Assembly: GCF_030816615.1 (NCBI RefSeq)
Contig: NZ_JAUSYD010000001.1
Location: 4,734,501-4,798,500 of the forward strand
From: Streptomyces sp. B1I3
Lineage (GTDB): Bacteria; Actinomycetota; Actinomycetes; Streptomycetales; Streptomycetaceae
Length of the DNA stretch: 64,000 nt
Direction: 5' to 3'
Position 1 is the first letter of the stretch, and each line of letters begins with the position of its first letter. Under the pieces are notes generated by a model. The model was not told the origin of the DNA. It did not search any database and saw only the letters and a program-made list of their open reading frames with translations. Of the stretch, positions 42,955-52,014 are shown piece by piece. A program made the translations under genes and the position numbers.

Positions 42955-44844
42955 ATGACCCAGCCGCCCAGCCAGCAACCGCCGCAGGGGGGCTTCGGGG
43001 CTCCGCAGGAACCGCAGGGAACTCCCCAGCCTCCTCAGGGAACTCCCCAGCCTCCTCAGCCTCAGGGTCCGCCTCCGCAGACGCCGCCCCCCGCGGCCCC
43101 GCCGCAGATGCCGCCCGCGCCCCCGCAGACGCCGCCGTCCGGACAGCCCGGATACGGCTACCCGCAGGCACCGTCCGGACAGCCCGGTTACGGCTACCCG
43201 CAGGCCTCTGGCCCGTACGCGCAGCAGCCCGGTCCCTACGGTGCCCAGCCCGGCCCGTACGGCCAGCCCACGCAGCCCGGCCCGTACGGCCAGCCCACGC
43301 AACCGGGCGCGTACGGCCAGCCCACGCAGCCGGGCGGTTACGGCTACCCGCAGCAGCAGTACCCCGGCGCGCCCGTCCCCGGCGGGTCCGGTGGAGGGCC
43401 CTTCAAGGGCAAGCCCGCCGTCGTCATCGGCGCGGCACTCGCCGCACTCCTCGTGGTCGGCGGCGGCATCTTCTTCGCCACCAGCGGCGACGACGGCGAC
43501 GACAAGAAGCCGGTCGCCGGTTCGAGCACCGGGGACACGAAGCCCAGCGTCTCGCCCACGGTCGATGAGGGGGACGGTACCGGCGGTGGCCGTGAGGCGA
43601 ACGACGACCTCAACGCCGGACGCAAGGCAGGCGAGGCGAAGGTCCTCTGGCTGACGAAGAACGACATCGACCTGCCGCGCAACGGCGCGGACGTGTACGG
43701 CCCGTGGATCGTCGGCGACACGCTCGTCAAGGGCATGTACCGCTCGGTCATCGGCTACTCCGTGGCCGACGGCAAGCAGAAGTGGACCCTGCCGCTGCCC
43801 GCCGACATGTGCTCGGCCCCCGGGACGCCCACCGCCGACGGCAAGATCGTCATCGGTGTCATGAACGGCACGACGGACAAGGCCGACTGCTCCGAGCTGC
43901 AGATGATCGACCTCAACACCGGCAAGGCCGGCTGGAAGAAGTCGGTCAAGAAGAACGGCACCTGGGACCTGATGTCCGACATCGGTCTGGCGATCAGCGG
44001 CGACACCGTGACCGTCGGCCGGACCAGCAACTCCAACGCCTACCGGGTCAGTGACGGCAAGGAGCTGTTCGGCAAGCCGTCGGGCAACTGCCAGCCCTTC
44101 GCGTTCGCCGGCGGAGCGAAGCTGATCGCCGCGTCCAGCTGCCGCACGGATGACGTGGACAACCCCCAGCACCAGATCCAGGAGGTCGACCCCACCACCG
44201 GGAAGGCCAAGTGGACGTACACACCCGAGCGCGGCTGGGAGGTCGACAAGGTCTACTCGGTCAGCCCCCTCGTCGTCTCACTGACCCACCCCGCGAAGAA
44301 GAAGTGGTCCATCCTCGCCCTCAAGGAGAACGGCACGCTCCGCTCCCAGCTGGCGGGTGACGAGGAGGACAAGTTCTCGGTCGACTGCGGTCACGACTTC
44401 GCGATCTTCGGCCAGAAGCTCGAGGGCTGCACCGGCGTCGCCGCCGACGCCAACACCTTCTACATGATGACCGAGGACGACACGAGCGGCACCGGCCGCA
44501 CCAACAAGGTCATCGCCTTCGACCTGAACACCGGCAAGCCCAAGTGGAAGGCCGCGGCTCCCGCCGAGCGCACCATGAAGCCGCTGCGCATGGAGGGTGG
44601 CAACGTCCTGGTCTACCTTGAGCCCTCGTACGACAAGGGCGGGGCGATCGCGACGATCGCACCCGGCGGTGGCGCGCCCGTGGTGCTGCTGCAGCACCCG
44701 GACTCGACGACGCAGATCGAGAACTTCTTCAGCTCCACGACCGTCTACGCGGGCGGTCGTTCCTTCGTCGTCAGCACGCGTGTGAGCGCGAGCAACGATG
44801 AGGAGGAGAAGGAGCAGACGACCATGATGGCCTTCGGCAAGTGA
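42955..44844 (+). CDS. Beta-propeller membrane protein, paralogue 2
   Basis: 629 residues; same plan as paralogue 1. The Pro/Gln/Gly/Tyr-rich tail is longer (about 150 residues) and contains three perfect 9-residue repeats of the PGPYGQPTQ type. Membrane helix VVIGAALAALLVVGGGIFFA, linker rich in Gly/Glu/Asp, then the outer propeller with NTGKAGWKKSVK, TTGKAKWTYT and NTGKPKWKAA blades. A Cys pair near SCRTDDVDNP and DCGHDFAIFGQKLEGC may form disulfides outside. Function unknown. Confidence 0.85.
   Translation: MTQPPSQQPPQGGFGAPQEPQGTPQPPQGTPQPPQPQGPPPQTPPPAAPPQMPPAPPQTPPSGQPGYGYPQAPSGQPGYGYPQASGPYAQQPGPYGAQPGPYGQPTQPGPYGQPTQPGAYGQPTQPGGYGYPQQQYPGAPVPGGSGGGPFKGKPAVVIGAALAALLVVGGGIFFATSGDDGDDKKPVAGSSTGDTKPSVSPTVDEGDGTGGGREANDDLNAGRKAGEAKVLWLTKNDIDLPRNGADVYGPWIVGDTLVKGMYRSVIGYSVADGKQKWTLPLPADMCSAPGTPTADGKIVIGVMNGTTDKADCSELQMIDLNTGKAGWKKSVKKNGTWDLMSDIGLAISGDTVTVGRTSNSNAYRVSDGKELFGKPSGNCQPFAFAGGAKLIAASSCRTDDVDNPQHQIQEVDPTTGKAKWTYTPERGWEVDKVYSVSPLVVSLTHPAKKKWSILALKENGTLRSQLAGDEEDKFSVDCGHDFAIFGQKLEGCTGVAADANTFYMMTEDDTSGTGRTNKVIAFDLNTGKPKWKAAAPAERTMKPLRMEGGNVLVYLEPSYDKGGAIATIAPGGGAPVVLLQHPDSTTQIENFFSSTTVYAGGRSFVVSTRVSASNDEEEKEQTTMMAFGK
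43249..43329 (+). repeat. 27-bp in-frame tandem repeat
   Basis: Three back-to-back 27-bp units (43249, 43276 and 43303) encode PGPYGQPTQ, PGPYGQPTQ and PGAYGQPTQ in the disordered tail of paralogue 2. The period is a multiple of three, so copy number can change without frameshift. Confidence 0.9.
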
Positions 44845-44902
44845 CGGCCCACGACGCCACCCGCATCCCCTTCTCCCCGGACACCCCAGAGGTACGCACC
44901 CC

Positions 44903-46804
44903 ATGACGCAACCGCCGAACGATCCGCCGCAGGGCGGATTCGGAGCGCCGCAGGACCCGCCTCCCGGCGGTTTCGGCGCGCCCACCCCGCCGCCGCCCTC
45001 CGACCCGCTCGCGAAGCAGCCGCCGGCGACGCCGCCGCCGACCCCCGCCGCGCCGCCGACCCCGCCCGCCGGCGGGTACGGCAGCCCGCCGCCCCCGGGC
45101 GGACACGGCGCCCCGCCCGCCGGTGGCTTCGGCGCACCGCAGACGCCTCCGCCCGGCGGCCCGCCGCAGAACCCCGCGTACGGCTATCCCGGGACGCCGC
45201 CCCCGGGGCAGCCCGGTTACGGCTTCCCGCAGGGGGCGCCGGCCGGGCAGCCCGGCATGCCTCCGCAGCAGGGGTACGGCTACCCGACCGCGCCGATGCA
45301 GCCGCAGTACCTCCCGCCGCAACAGGGCGGCAGCGGCGGCAGGTTCTCCACCCAGATGAAGATCATCGTCGCCGCGGCCGTCGCCGTGGTGCTGATCATC
45401 GGCGGCGGAGTCATCTACGCCTCCGGCGGCGGGGACGACGAGGGCGGCAAGGAGACCGAGGCGTCCTCGGCCGGCACGACCGGCGGGGAAAGCCAGGGCA
45501 AGGGCGGAACGGGCAGCGGCCTCGACGGCGGCACCGAGAAGGCGCCGGCCGACACCAAGTCCACGGTCGGCTTCCAGCTGCCCCAGCCGAAGGTCACGGA
45601 CACCACCACGGTCGACGGCTCCTGGGTCACCGACAAGGCGTACGTGAAGACCGGCGTGTACGAGATCACCGGTTACGACCTCGCCAAGGGCACCAAGCTC
45701 TGGTCGATCCCGCTGAAGGGCGAGCTCTGCGCAGCGTCCCGGCACCTGAGCAAGGACTTCAGGACGGCGATCGCGTTCGAGGACGGCAAGCCGAGCGCAC
45801 AGGACAAGTACCCCTCCTGCACCCAGGTCGGCGCACTCGACCTGGCCACCGGCAAGCTCATGTGGAGCAAGTCGGTCACCTCCACCGCCGGTGGTGACGC
45901 GCCCGTCCGCTTCAACGAGATCACGCTCAGCGGCACCACGGTCGCCGCGGGCGGCACCAGCGGCGGCGCCGCCTTCAACCTCGCGAACGGCGCCGAGCTC
46001 TGGAAGCCGAAGGCCGACACCAACAACTGCTACGACATGGGGTACGGCGGCGGCGAGGCCCTCGCCGTGATCCGCAAGTGCGGCAGCTACGACGCCCCGC
46101 AGCTCACCGTCCAGTCGCTGAACCCGACCACGGGAGCCCCGCTCTCCTCGTACGACATGCCCGCCGGCGTCGAGTACGCGAGCATCGTCTCCACCAAGCC
46201 GCTCGTCGTCGCGGCCGACGTCGGCGACACCGCCGGTGACGGCAGCGGCATCTCGGACTTCTTCTCGATCGACGCGGCCACCGGCAAGCTGATCGTCCGC
46301 ATCTCGGCCGACGCGGACAAGTACGCGGCACGCTGCGGCTCCACCGAGGTCGAGACCTGCCAGTCCCTGGCTGTCGGCGGCAACCGGCTGTACCTGCCGA
46401 CCGAGGAGCACGAGGGCGGCGGGGAGTACGGCGACACCAACGAGATCGTCGCCTTCGACCTGACCACCGGCAAGCTCGTCGGCGGCAAGGCGGACGCGGG
46501 TGACCGCTACACGCTGCGGCCGCTGCGCATGGACGGCACGAACGTCATCGCCTACAAGGAACCCCCGTACGACAAGGGCGGCCAGATCGTGTCCATCAAC
46601 GGCTCCACCTTCGAGGAGACCGTGCTGATGGAGAACCCGGACGAGGAAGCGGTGCGGGACGCGGAGACCAGTTTCTCCGGTGACTACGCCGAGTACATCT
46701 ACGACAAGGGACGGCTGTTCATCTCGGAGAAGATGCTCAGCAAGCCCAGTTCGAGCTCCCTGGACGACAAGCAGTACCTCGTCGTCTCCTTCACCACCGG
46801 CTGA
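44903..46804 (+). CDS. Beta-propeller membrane protein, paralogue 3
   Basis: 633 residues, starting 58 bases after paralogue 2. The tail (MTQPPNDPPQGGFGAPQDPP...) shares its first residues almost exactly with paralogue 2, then reaches about 150 residues of Pro/Gly/Gln. Membrane helix IIVAAAVAVVLIIGGGVIYA, then the outer propeller with blades such as LAKGTKLWSIPLKG, ATGKLMWSK and TTGKLVGG. It is followed by a strong terminator, so the group of three ends here. Confidence 0.85.
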   Translation: MTQPPNDPPQGGFGAPQDPPPGGFGAPTPPPPSDPLAKQPPATPPPTPAAPPTPPAGGYGSPPPPGGHGAPPAGGFGAPQTPPPGGPPQNPAYGYPGTPPPGQPGYGFPQGAPAGQPGMPPQQGYGYPTAPMQPQYLPPQQGGSGGRFSTQMKIIVAAAVAVVLIIGGGVIYASGGGDDEGGKETEASSAGTTGGESQGKGGTGSGLDGGTEKAPADTKSTVGFQLPQPKVTDTTTVDGSWVTDKAYVKTGVYEITGYDLAKGTKLWSIPLKGELCAASRHLSKDFRTAIAFEDGKPSAQDKYPSCTQVGALDLATGKLMWSKSVTSTAGGDAPVRFNEITLSGTTVAAGGTSGGAAFNLANGAELWKPKADTNNCYDMGYGGGEALAVIRKCGSYDAPQLTVQSLNPTTGAPLSSYDMPAGVEYASIVSTKPLVVAADVGDTAGDGSGISDFFSIDAATGKLIVRISADADKYAARCGSTEVETCQSLAVGGNRLYLPTEEHEGGGEYGDTNEIVAFDLTTGKLVGGKADAGDRYTLRPLRMDGTNVIAYKEPPYDKGGQIVSINGSTFEETVLMENPDEEAVRDAETSFSGDYAEYIYDKGRLFISEKMLSKPSSSSLDDKQYLVVSFTTG

Positions 46805-46840
46805 CCCATGTGCGGGTGAGCACCGACGGTGTGCGACGAA

Positions 46841-46876
46841 CGGCCCTGCCGGTTGATCATTCGACCGGCAGGGCCG
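46841..46876 (+). terminator. Strong intrinsic terminator after the propeller trio
   Basis: A perfect 13-bp stem (CGGCCCTGCCGGT and its complement), 10-base loop, followed by ATCGTTTTC. It ends transcription of the three paralogues. Confidence 0.88.
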
Positions 46877-47055
46877 ATCGTTTTCTGCCCGGCAAGTGGC
46901 CTCGAACGGAGCGGAAACAGGCATTCCGAGTGGCTTCTGCCCGGTAGAGGGCGCAGCACGTCGAACAAGCGTGTAACTTGCCGGGTCAAGAGGGCCGGGG
47001 GGCCTGTTCCGGAGTCACACAGCGGTACGGCGCTGTACACAGGGGGGCTATCTCG

Positions 47056-47751
47056 ATGGGCGTGCGGCTCATGGTGGTCGACGACCACCGACTGCTCGCC
47101 GAGGCGCTCGCCTCGGCGCTCAGACTGCGGGGGCACCGGGTCCTCGCGGCAGCCGCGCCGACCGCGGGATCGGCGGAACTCGTGGTCAGCAGAGCGCCGG
47201 AGGTCTGTCTGTTCGGTACGGCCGCGCCCGCCGCGCCGGGCGCCTTCGACCCGATCACGCGGATCGGGCGGGAACGGCCGCAGGTGGCCGTCGTCGTGCT
47301 CGGGCCGGTTCCCAGCCCGCGTGGGATCGCCGCCGCCTTCGCCGCGGGCGCCGCGGGGTACGTCCGGCACGACGAGCGCATAGAGGGCGTCGAACGCGCG
47401 ATGATCAAAGCGCGGGCCGGGGAGACCGCCGTCGCCCCGCAGTTGCTGCGGGGCGCGTTCGCGGAGCTGCTCCATCCGGTGGTCCAGCCGGACGACGAGG
47501 GGCAGCGGCTGCTGCGGATGCTGACCCCGCGCGAGGTCGAGGTGCTGGTCCGGGTCGCCGAGGGCGAGGACACCCGGCTGATCGCGGCGGGAATGGCCAT
47601 CGCGCCGAGTACCGCACGCACGCATGTTCAGCGCGTGCTGATGAAGCTGGGCGTCGGCTCCCGGCTGGAGGCCGCGGCCCTCGCGGCCCGTACGGGGCTG
47701 CTGGACCGGGCCTCGGCGCACACGCCGCAGGGGCAGGACGGCCTCGCGTGA
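47056..47751 (+). CDS. LuxR/NarL-type regulator with degenerate receiver
   Basis: 231 residues; GGGGGG lies 8 bases upstream of the ATG. The start MGVRLMVVDDHRLLAEALASAL is the receiver domain with the acidic pair, but the phosphoacceptor position, normally an Asp in a VLLD-type strand, reads APEVCLFGTAAPAA, without Asp. The C-terminal helix-turn-helix LTPREVEVLVRVAEGEDTRLIAAGMAIAPSTARTHVQRV (about 156-195) is intact. It is probably an orphan regulator that works without phosphorylation. No sensor kinase is nearby. Confidence 0.87.
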   Translation: MGVRLMVVDDHRLLAEALASALRLRGHRVLAAAAPTAGSAELVVSRAPEVCLFGTAAPAAPGAFDPITRIGRERPQVAVVVLGPVPSPRGIAAAFAAGAAGYVRHDERIEGVERAMIKARAGETAVAPQLLRGAFAELLHPVVQPDDEGQRLLRMLTPREVEVLVRVAEGEDTRLIAAGMAIAPSTARTHVQRVLMKLGVGSRLEAAALAARTGLLDRASAHTPQGQDGLA

Positions 47752-47781
47752 ACGCGTGACGGTCCTGCCCCTGCGGTGGTG

Positions 47782-48069
47782 TCAGCTCTCCGGCGTGGCG
47801 GGAGCCTCCTCCGGCACCTGGGCCGGGCGCAGCTTCATCCAGATCAGGAAGAAGAGCCCGAGGACCAGCATGGCCAGGCCGGTCCAGAGGTTGATGTGGA
47901 CCCCTTCGGCCTTCTTCAGGTCGGCGTCGGAGGGGTTGATGCCGGCGATGGTGACGATCACTCCGTAGACCACGAAGAGCCCGCCGATGATCCTCCGGAT
48001 GTCGAAGAGCCGGGCCGCGGTCGCGGATGTGCGCTCCAGTTCGGAGACTTCCTTGTGCAGGTCGGACAT
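47782..48069 (-). CDS. Small membrane protein partner of the symporter
   Basis: 95 residues with two helices (IIGGLFVVYGVIVTIAG and INLWTGLAMLVLGLFFLIWMKL) and a charged N-terminus. GGAGG precedes the ATG, 15 bases after the symporter stop, so both are one unit. Small two-helix proteins of this kind often accompany sodium:solute symporters; the role is not known. Confidence 0.8.
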   Translation of the reverse strand: MSDLHKEVSELERTSATAARLFDIRRIIGGLFVVYGVIVTIAGINPSDADLKKAEGVHINLWTGLAMLVLGLFFLIWMKLRPAQVPEEAPATPES

Positions 48070-48084
48070 GGTGAGTGCCTCCGA

Positions 48085-49755
48085 TCAGAGCGAGTAGGGC
48101 AGGTAGCAGAGGGCGGCGAGGATCATGGCGCCCCAGCCGAGCAGGGCGGGCTTGCGGTACCAGGCGCTGTCGCCCTCCTCCGGCGCCTCGTCGGCGTCCG
48201 GGGACTCGGTCCCGTACACCAGGCCGGCCAGTTCGGCCTCCGGCTTGGGGGCCGTGAAGAAAGTGACGGCGACCATGACGACCGCGCCGGCGACGAATCC
48301 GACGATGGCGGAGACGAAGTTGGCGCCCTGGTCGGACGGGATGTCGATGATGCCCTGCTTGTAGATGACGAAGTAGTTGACCATCGCGGCGGTGGTGCCC
48401 GCCACGAGGCCCCAGACGCCGGACTTCATCGAGGCGCGCTTCCAGAACATGCCGATGATGAAGACCACGAACATCGGGACGTTGAAGAAGGAGAAGAGCG
48501 TCTGCAGGTACGTCATGATGTTGGAGAAGCTGGCGGCGATGAACGCGGTGCCGATCGAGGCGAGCACTCCCACCGCGGTGATCAGCCGACCGAAGCGCAG
48601 GTAGTACGCGTCCGGCTGGTCCTTCTTCACGTACCGCTGCCAGATGTCCGTGGTGAACACCGTGTTGAACGAGGACACGTTGGCGGCCATACCCGCCATG
48701 AACGCGGCCAGCAGACCGGTCACCGCGATGCCGAGCACACCGTTGGGCAGGAGCTCCTGCATCAGCAGCGGGATGGCGTCGTTGTACGTGAGGTCCGAAC
48801 CGGGCGTGCCGATCGTGGGCACCAGTACGGCGGCGACCAGGCCCGGGATCATGACCACGAAGACGATGAATATCTTCGGGAACGCGGCGATCAGCGGGGT
48901 GCGCTGGGCGGCCGAGAGGTTCTTCGCGGACAGGGCGCGCTGCACCTCGGCGAAGTTGGTCGTCCAGTAGCCGAAGGAGAGCACGAAGCCCAGGCCGAGG
49001 ATGATCGTCAGCCAGTTGGCGCCGAGCGGGTTGGCGTCCCCGATGCCCGTGCCGCCCCAGGCGGACAGGAAGTCCGTGCCGTGCTGCTTCTCCAGGGAGC
49101 CGCTCAGCCCGTCCCAGCCGCCGACGCGCTTGAGGCCCAGCAGGGTCAGCGGGATCAGCGCGGCGAGGATGACGAAGAACTGCAGCACCTCGTTGTAGAT
49201 CGCCGAGGAGAGACCGCCGATGGTGATGTAGACGAGGACGAAGAGCCCCGCGACGACGATCGCCACCCACTGAGGCCAGCCGAGCAGTGCCTCCACGACG
49301 ATCGACAGGGCGTAGAGGTTCACGCCCGCGATCAGGATCGCCGCGAAGGCGAAGAGTATGGAACTCAGCAGGTGGGCCGACTTGTCGAAGCGCTGGAGCA
49401 GGAACTCCGGTACGGAACGGACCTTCGACCGGTAGTAGAAGGGCATCATCACGAGGCCGAGGAAGACCATGGCCGGGATGGCGCCGATCCAGTACCAGTG
49501 CACGACCGCGACACCGTACTGCGCGCCGGTCGCCGCCATGCCGAGAATCTCGGTGGCCCCGAGATTCGCCGCGACGAAGGCGAGACCGGTCACCCACGCA
49601 GGCAGTGACCGGCCGGAGAGGAAGAAGTCGAGGCTCGTCTTCACACTGGCCCGGGCGGCGAACCCGATGCCGAGCACCACGACGAAATAGATCGCCAGGA
49701 TTGTGTAATCGAGCCCGTTCGTGGGGAGCCGGAGCCCTTCGGCCAGATAGTGCAT
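48085..49755 (-). CDS. Sodium:solute symporter (SSS family)
   Basis: 556 residues with 13-14 hydrophobic segments. SSS markers: FFLSGRSLPAWVTGLAFVAANLGATEILGMAATGAQYG (split here as SGRSLPAWVTG and AANLGATEILG) near residues 45-75, and GLLAAFMAGMAANVSSFNT around 345. This group includes sodium/glucose and sodium/galactose symporters. It is divergent from galT, so it may import galactose or a related sugar for the Leloir genes. Its own upstream region has an inverted repeat that could be an operator. Confidence 0.9.
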   Translation of the reverse strand: MHYLAEGLRLPTNGLDYTILAIYFVVVLGIGFAARASVKTSLDFFLSGRSLPAWVTGLAFVAANLGATEILGMAATGAQYGVAVVHWYWIGAIPAMVFLGLVMMPFYYRSKVRSVPEFLLQRFDKSAHLLSSILFAFAAILIAGVNLYALSIVVEALLGWPQWVAIVVAGLFVLVYITIGGLSSAIYNEVLQFFVILAALIPLTLLGLKRVGGWDGLSGSLEKQHGTDFLSAWGGTGIGDANPLGANWLTIILGLGFVLSFGYWTTNFAEVQRALSAKNLSAAQRTPLIAAFPKIFIVFVVMIPGLVAAVLVPTIGTPGSDLTYNDAIPLLMQELLPNGVLGIAVTGLLAAFMAGMAANVSSFNTVFTTDIWQRYVKKDQPDAYYLRFGRLITAVGVLASIGTAFIAASFSNIMTYLQTLFSFFNVPMFVVFIIGMFWKRASMKSGVWGLVAGTTAAMVNYFVIYKQGIIDIPSDQGANFVSAIVGFVAGAVVMVAVTFFTAPKPEAELAGLVYGTESPDADEAPEEGDSAWYRKPALLGWGAMILAALCYLPYSL

Positions 49756-49808
49756 GGGGGGTATCCGCTTCGTTGCGTGAACTGAACCCGTCGGAACTTA
49801 CGCCTTTG

Positions 49809-49825
49809 TGTTCAGAAACTGAACA
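49809..49825. promoter_or_regulatory. Inverted repeat in the symporter promoter region
   Basis: TGTTCAG-AAA-CTGAACA, a 7-bp perfect inverted repeat with 3-base centre, lies 54 bases upstream of the symporter start. A related half-site, ACTGAAC, occurs at about 49781. It is a candidate operator, most likely for sugar control. Confidence 0.6.
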
Positions 49826-49940
49826 GGTCAAGTGGGGTTCTTTGTTTGATCGTGATCGAGCGGAGCGATATGTCCACGTCTGCGCCTCGCGGAGCACAGG
49901 TGACGCACAGGCTGTGTCCGGCATTGACTCGCGTGTTTGC

Positions 49941-49967
49941 TTGTGATTTGTTATGTGCGGTTATGTT
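49941..49967 (+). promoter_or_regulatory. Ten-base phased repeats upstream of galT
   Basis: TTGTGAT (49941), TTATGTG (49951) and TTATGTT (49961) repeat on the same DNA face at exact 10-base spacing, 27-53 bases before the galT start. The hexamer TGTGAT is reported as an operator element of the Streptomyces lividans galP1 promoter, as I recall, so this is likely the galactose-responsive site. Confidence 0.55.
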
Positions 49968-49993
49968 GGAGGGCGGTTACATGGAGGAGCCTG

Positions 49994-51037
49994 GTGAAGA
50001 AGACGGTTACGACCCTCGCCGACGGCCGTGAGCTGATCTATTACGACTCCGCGGACGACACCGTCCGCGACGCCGTCGACCAGCGGCCGCTCGACGCCGT
50101 CTCGACGTCCTCGGAGATCCGCCGCGACCCGCTGCTGGGCGACTCGGTGGCCGTCGCCTCGCACCGGCAGGGGCGCACGTACCACCCCCCGGCCGACGAG
50201 TGCCCGCTCTGCCCCTCGCGGGACGGCCGGCTGAGCGAGATCCCCGACGACCACTACGACGTCGCCGTGTTCGAGAACCGCTTCCCCTCCCTCGCCGGTG
50301 ACTCGGGCCGCTGCGAGGTCGTCTGCTTCACCTCCGACCACGACGTGTCCTTCGCCGGGCTCACCGAGGAGCAGGCCGCCCTGGTCCTGGAGGCCTGGAC
50401 CGACCGGACCGCCGACCTCGCCGAACTCCCGCAGGTCACCCAGGTGTTCTGTTTCGAGAACCGGGGCGCCGAGATCGGCGTCACGCTCGGCCACCCGCAC
50501 GGGCAGATCTACGGCTACCCCTTCGTCACCCCGCGCACCGAGCTGATGCTGCGCTCGGCCGATGCGCACCGGACGGAGACCGGCCGCAACCTCTTCGACG
50601 ACGTCGTCGCCCGGGAGCTGGCCGACGGATCGCGCGTCGTCCTGGAGGGCGAGCACTGGGTCGCGTTCGTGCCGTACGCGGCGCACTGGCCCTACGAGGT
50701 CCACCTCCACCCGCGCCGCCGTGTCCCGGACCTGCGGGAGCTCGACGAGGCGGCCCGCACAGAGTTTCCACAGATCTATCTGGAACTCTTGAGGCGATTC
50801 GACCGGGTCTTCGGCCCCGGAGAGCCGCCGACCCCGTACATCTCCGCCTGGCACCAGGCTCCCTTCCGGGTGCCCGGCCGGGAGGAGTTCGGTCTGCACC
50901 TGGAGCTTTTCACCATCCGGCGCACTTCCGGCAAGCTGAAGTTCCTCGCGGGTTCCGAGTCCGGCATGAACGTGTTCATCAACGACGTGCCGCCGGAGGC
51001 CGCGGCCCAGCGACTGCGAGAGGTAGCGAGCGAGTGA
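49994..51037 (+). CDS. galT: Galactose-1-phosphate uridylyltransferase
   Basis: 347 residues from the GTG with GGAGGAG upstream. It exchanges UMP between UDP-glucose and galactose-1-phosphate. The catalytic HPH is in LGHPHGQIYGYPF (about 165), and the zinc-binding Cys pair is in ECPLCPSRDG (about 67-70). The frame upstream of 49994 is open but not GalT-like. It overlaps galE by four bases. Confidence 0.96.
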   Translation: MKKTVTTLADGRELIYYDSADDTVRDAVDQRPLDAVSTSSEIRRDPLLGDSVAVASHRQGRTYHPPADECPLCPSRDGRLSEIPDDHYDVAVFENRFPSLAGDSGRCEVVCFTSDHDVSFAGLTEEQAALVLEAWTDRTADLAELPQVTQVFCFENRGAEIGVTLGHPHGQIYGYPFVTPRTELMLRSADAHRTETGRNLFDDVVARELADGSRVVLEGEHWVAFVPYAAHWPYEVHLHPRRRVPDLRELDEAARTEFPQIYLELLRRFDRVFGPGEPPTPYISAWHQAPFRVPGREEFGLHLELFTIRRTSGKLKFLAGSESGMNVFINDVPPEAAAQRLREVASE

Positions 51038-52014
51038 GCAACCCCGGTAAGAAGTACCTGGTCACGGGCGGGGCGGGATACGTCGGCGGGGTGGTCGCCG
51101 CGCATCTGCTGGAGGCCGGTCACACCGTGACCGTCCTGGACGACCTGTCGACCGGCTTCCGCGAGGGTGTCCCGGAGGGGGCCGAGTTCATCGAGGGCCG
51201 CATCCAGGACGCCGCGAAGTGGCTCGACGCCTCCTACGACGGCGTGCTGCACTTCGCCGCGTACTCCCAGGTCGGCGAGTCCGTCGTCGACCCCGAGAAG
51301 TACTGGGTGAACAACGTCGGCGGGACGACCGCCCTGCTCGCCGCGATGCGCGACGCCGGAGTGCGCACCCTGGTCTTCTCCTCCACCGCGGCGACCTACG
51401 GGGAACCGGTCTCCAGCCCGATCACCGAGTCCGACCCCACCGCACCCACCAACCCGTACGGTGCCTCCAAGCTCGCCGTCGACCACATGATCACGGGCGA
51501 GGCCGCCGCACACGGCCTGGCAGCCGTCTCCCTGCGCTACTTCAACGTCGCCGGGGCCTACGGCAGCCACGGCGAACGCCACGACCCCGAGTCGCACCTG
51601 ATCCCCCTGGTCCTCCAGGTCGCGCTGGGCCGGCGCGAGTCGATCTCCGTGTACGGCGACGACTACCCGACCCCGGACGGCACCTGCGTACGCGACTACA
51701 TCCACGTCGCCGACCTGGCGGAGGCCCACCTGCTGGCCCTGGACGCCGCCACCGCGGGCGAACACCTGATCTGCAACCTCGGCAACGGCAACGGCTTCTC
51801 CGTACGGGAGGTCATCGAGACCGTCCGTCAGGTCACGGGCCATCCTGTCCCCGAGACCGCCGCCCCCCGGCGCGGCGGCGACCCGGCCGTCCTCGTCGCC
51901 TCCGCCACCACCGCCAGGGAACGGCTCGGCTGGCAGCCGTCCCGCACCGACCTGGCCGCAATCGTCGCCGACGCCTGGGCGTTCGCCCGCCGAGAGGAGC
52001 TCACCACCCCATGA
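51034..52014 (+). CDS. galE: UDP-glucose 4-epimerase
   Basis: 326 residues. NAD-binding VTGGAGYVGG is at about 9-18, and the catalytic YxxxK is YGASK at about 141-145. It interconverts UDP-glucose and UDP-galactose. Its start overlaps the galT stop (GTGA) and its stop overlaps galK (ATGA). Confidence 0.96.
   Translation: MSNPGKKYLVTGGAGYVGGVVAAHLLEAGHTVTVLDDLSTGFREGVPEGAEFIEGRIQDAAKWLDASYDGVLHFAAYSQVGESVVDPEKYWVNNVGGTTALLAAMRDAGVRTLVFSSTAATYGEPVSSPITESDPTAPTNPYGASKLAVDHMITGEAAAHGLAAVSLRYFNVAGAYGSHGERHDPESHLIPLVLQVALGRRESISVYGDDYPTPDGTCVRDYIHVADLAEAHLLALDAATAGEHLICNLGNGNGFSVREVIETVRQVTGHPVPETAAPRRGGDPAVLVASATTARERLGWQPSRTDLAAIVADAWAFARREELTTP

Noticed and set aside
44771..46924. Minus-strand frame of over 700 codons opposite paralogue 3
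   Set aside because: Composition is Arg/Gly/Ala-rich without domain features; the plus strand encodes the propeller protein with a clear membrane helix and blade motifs.
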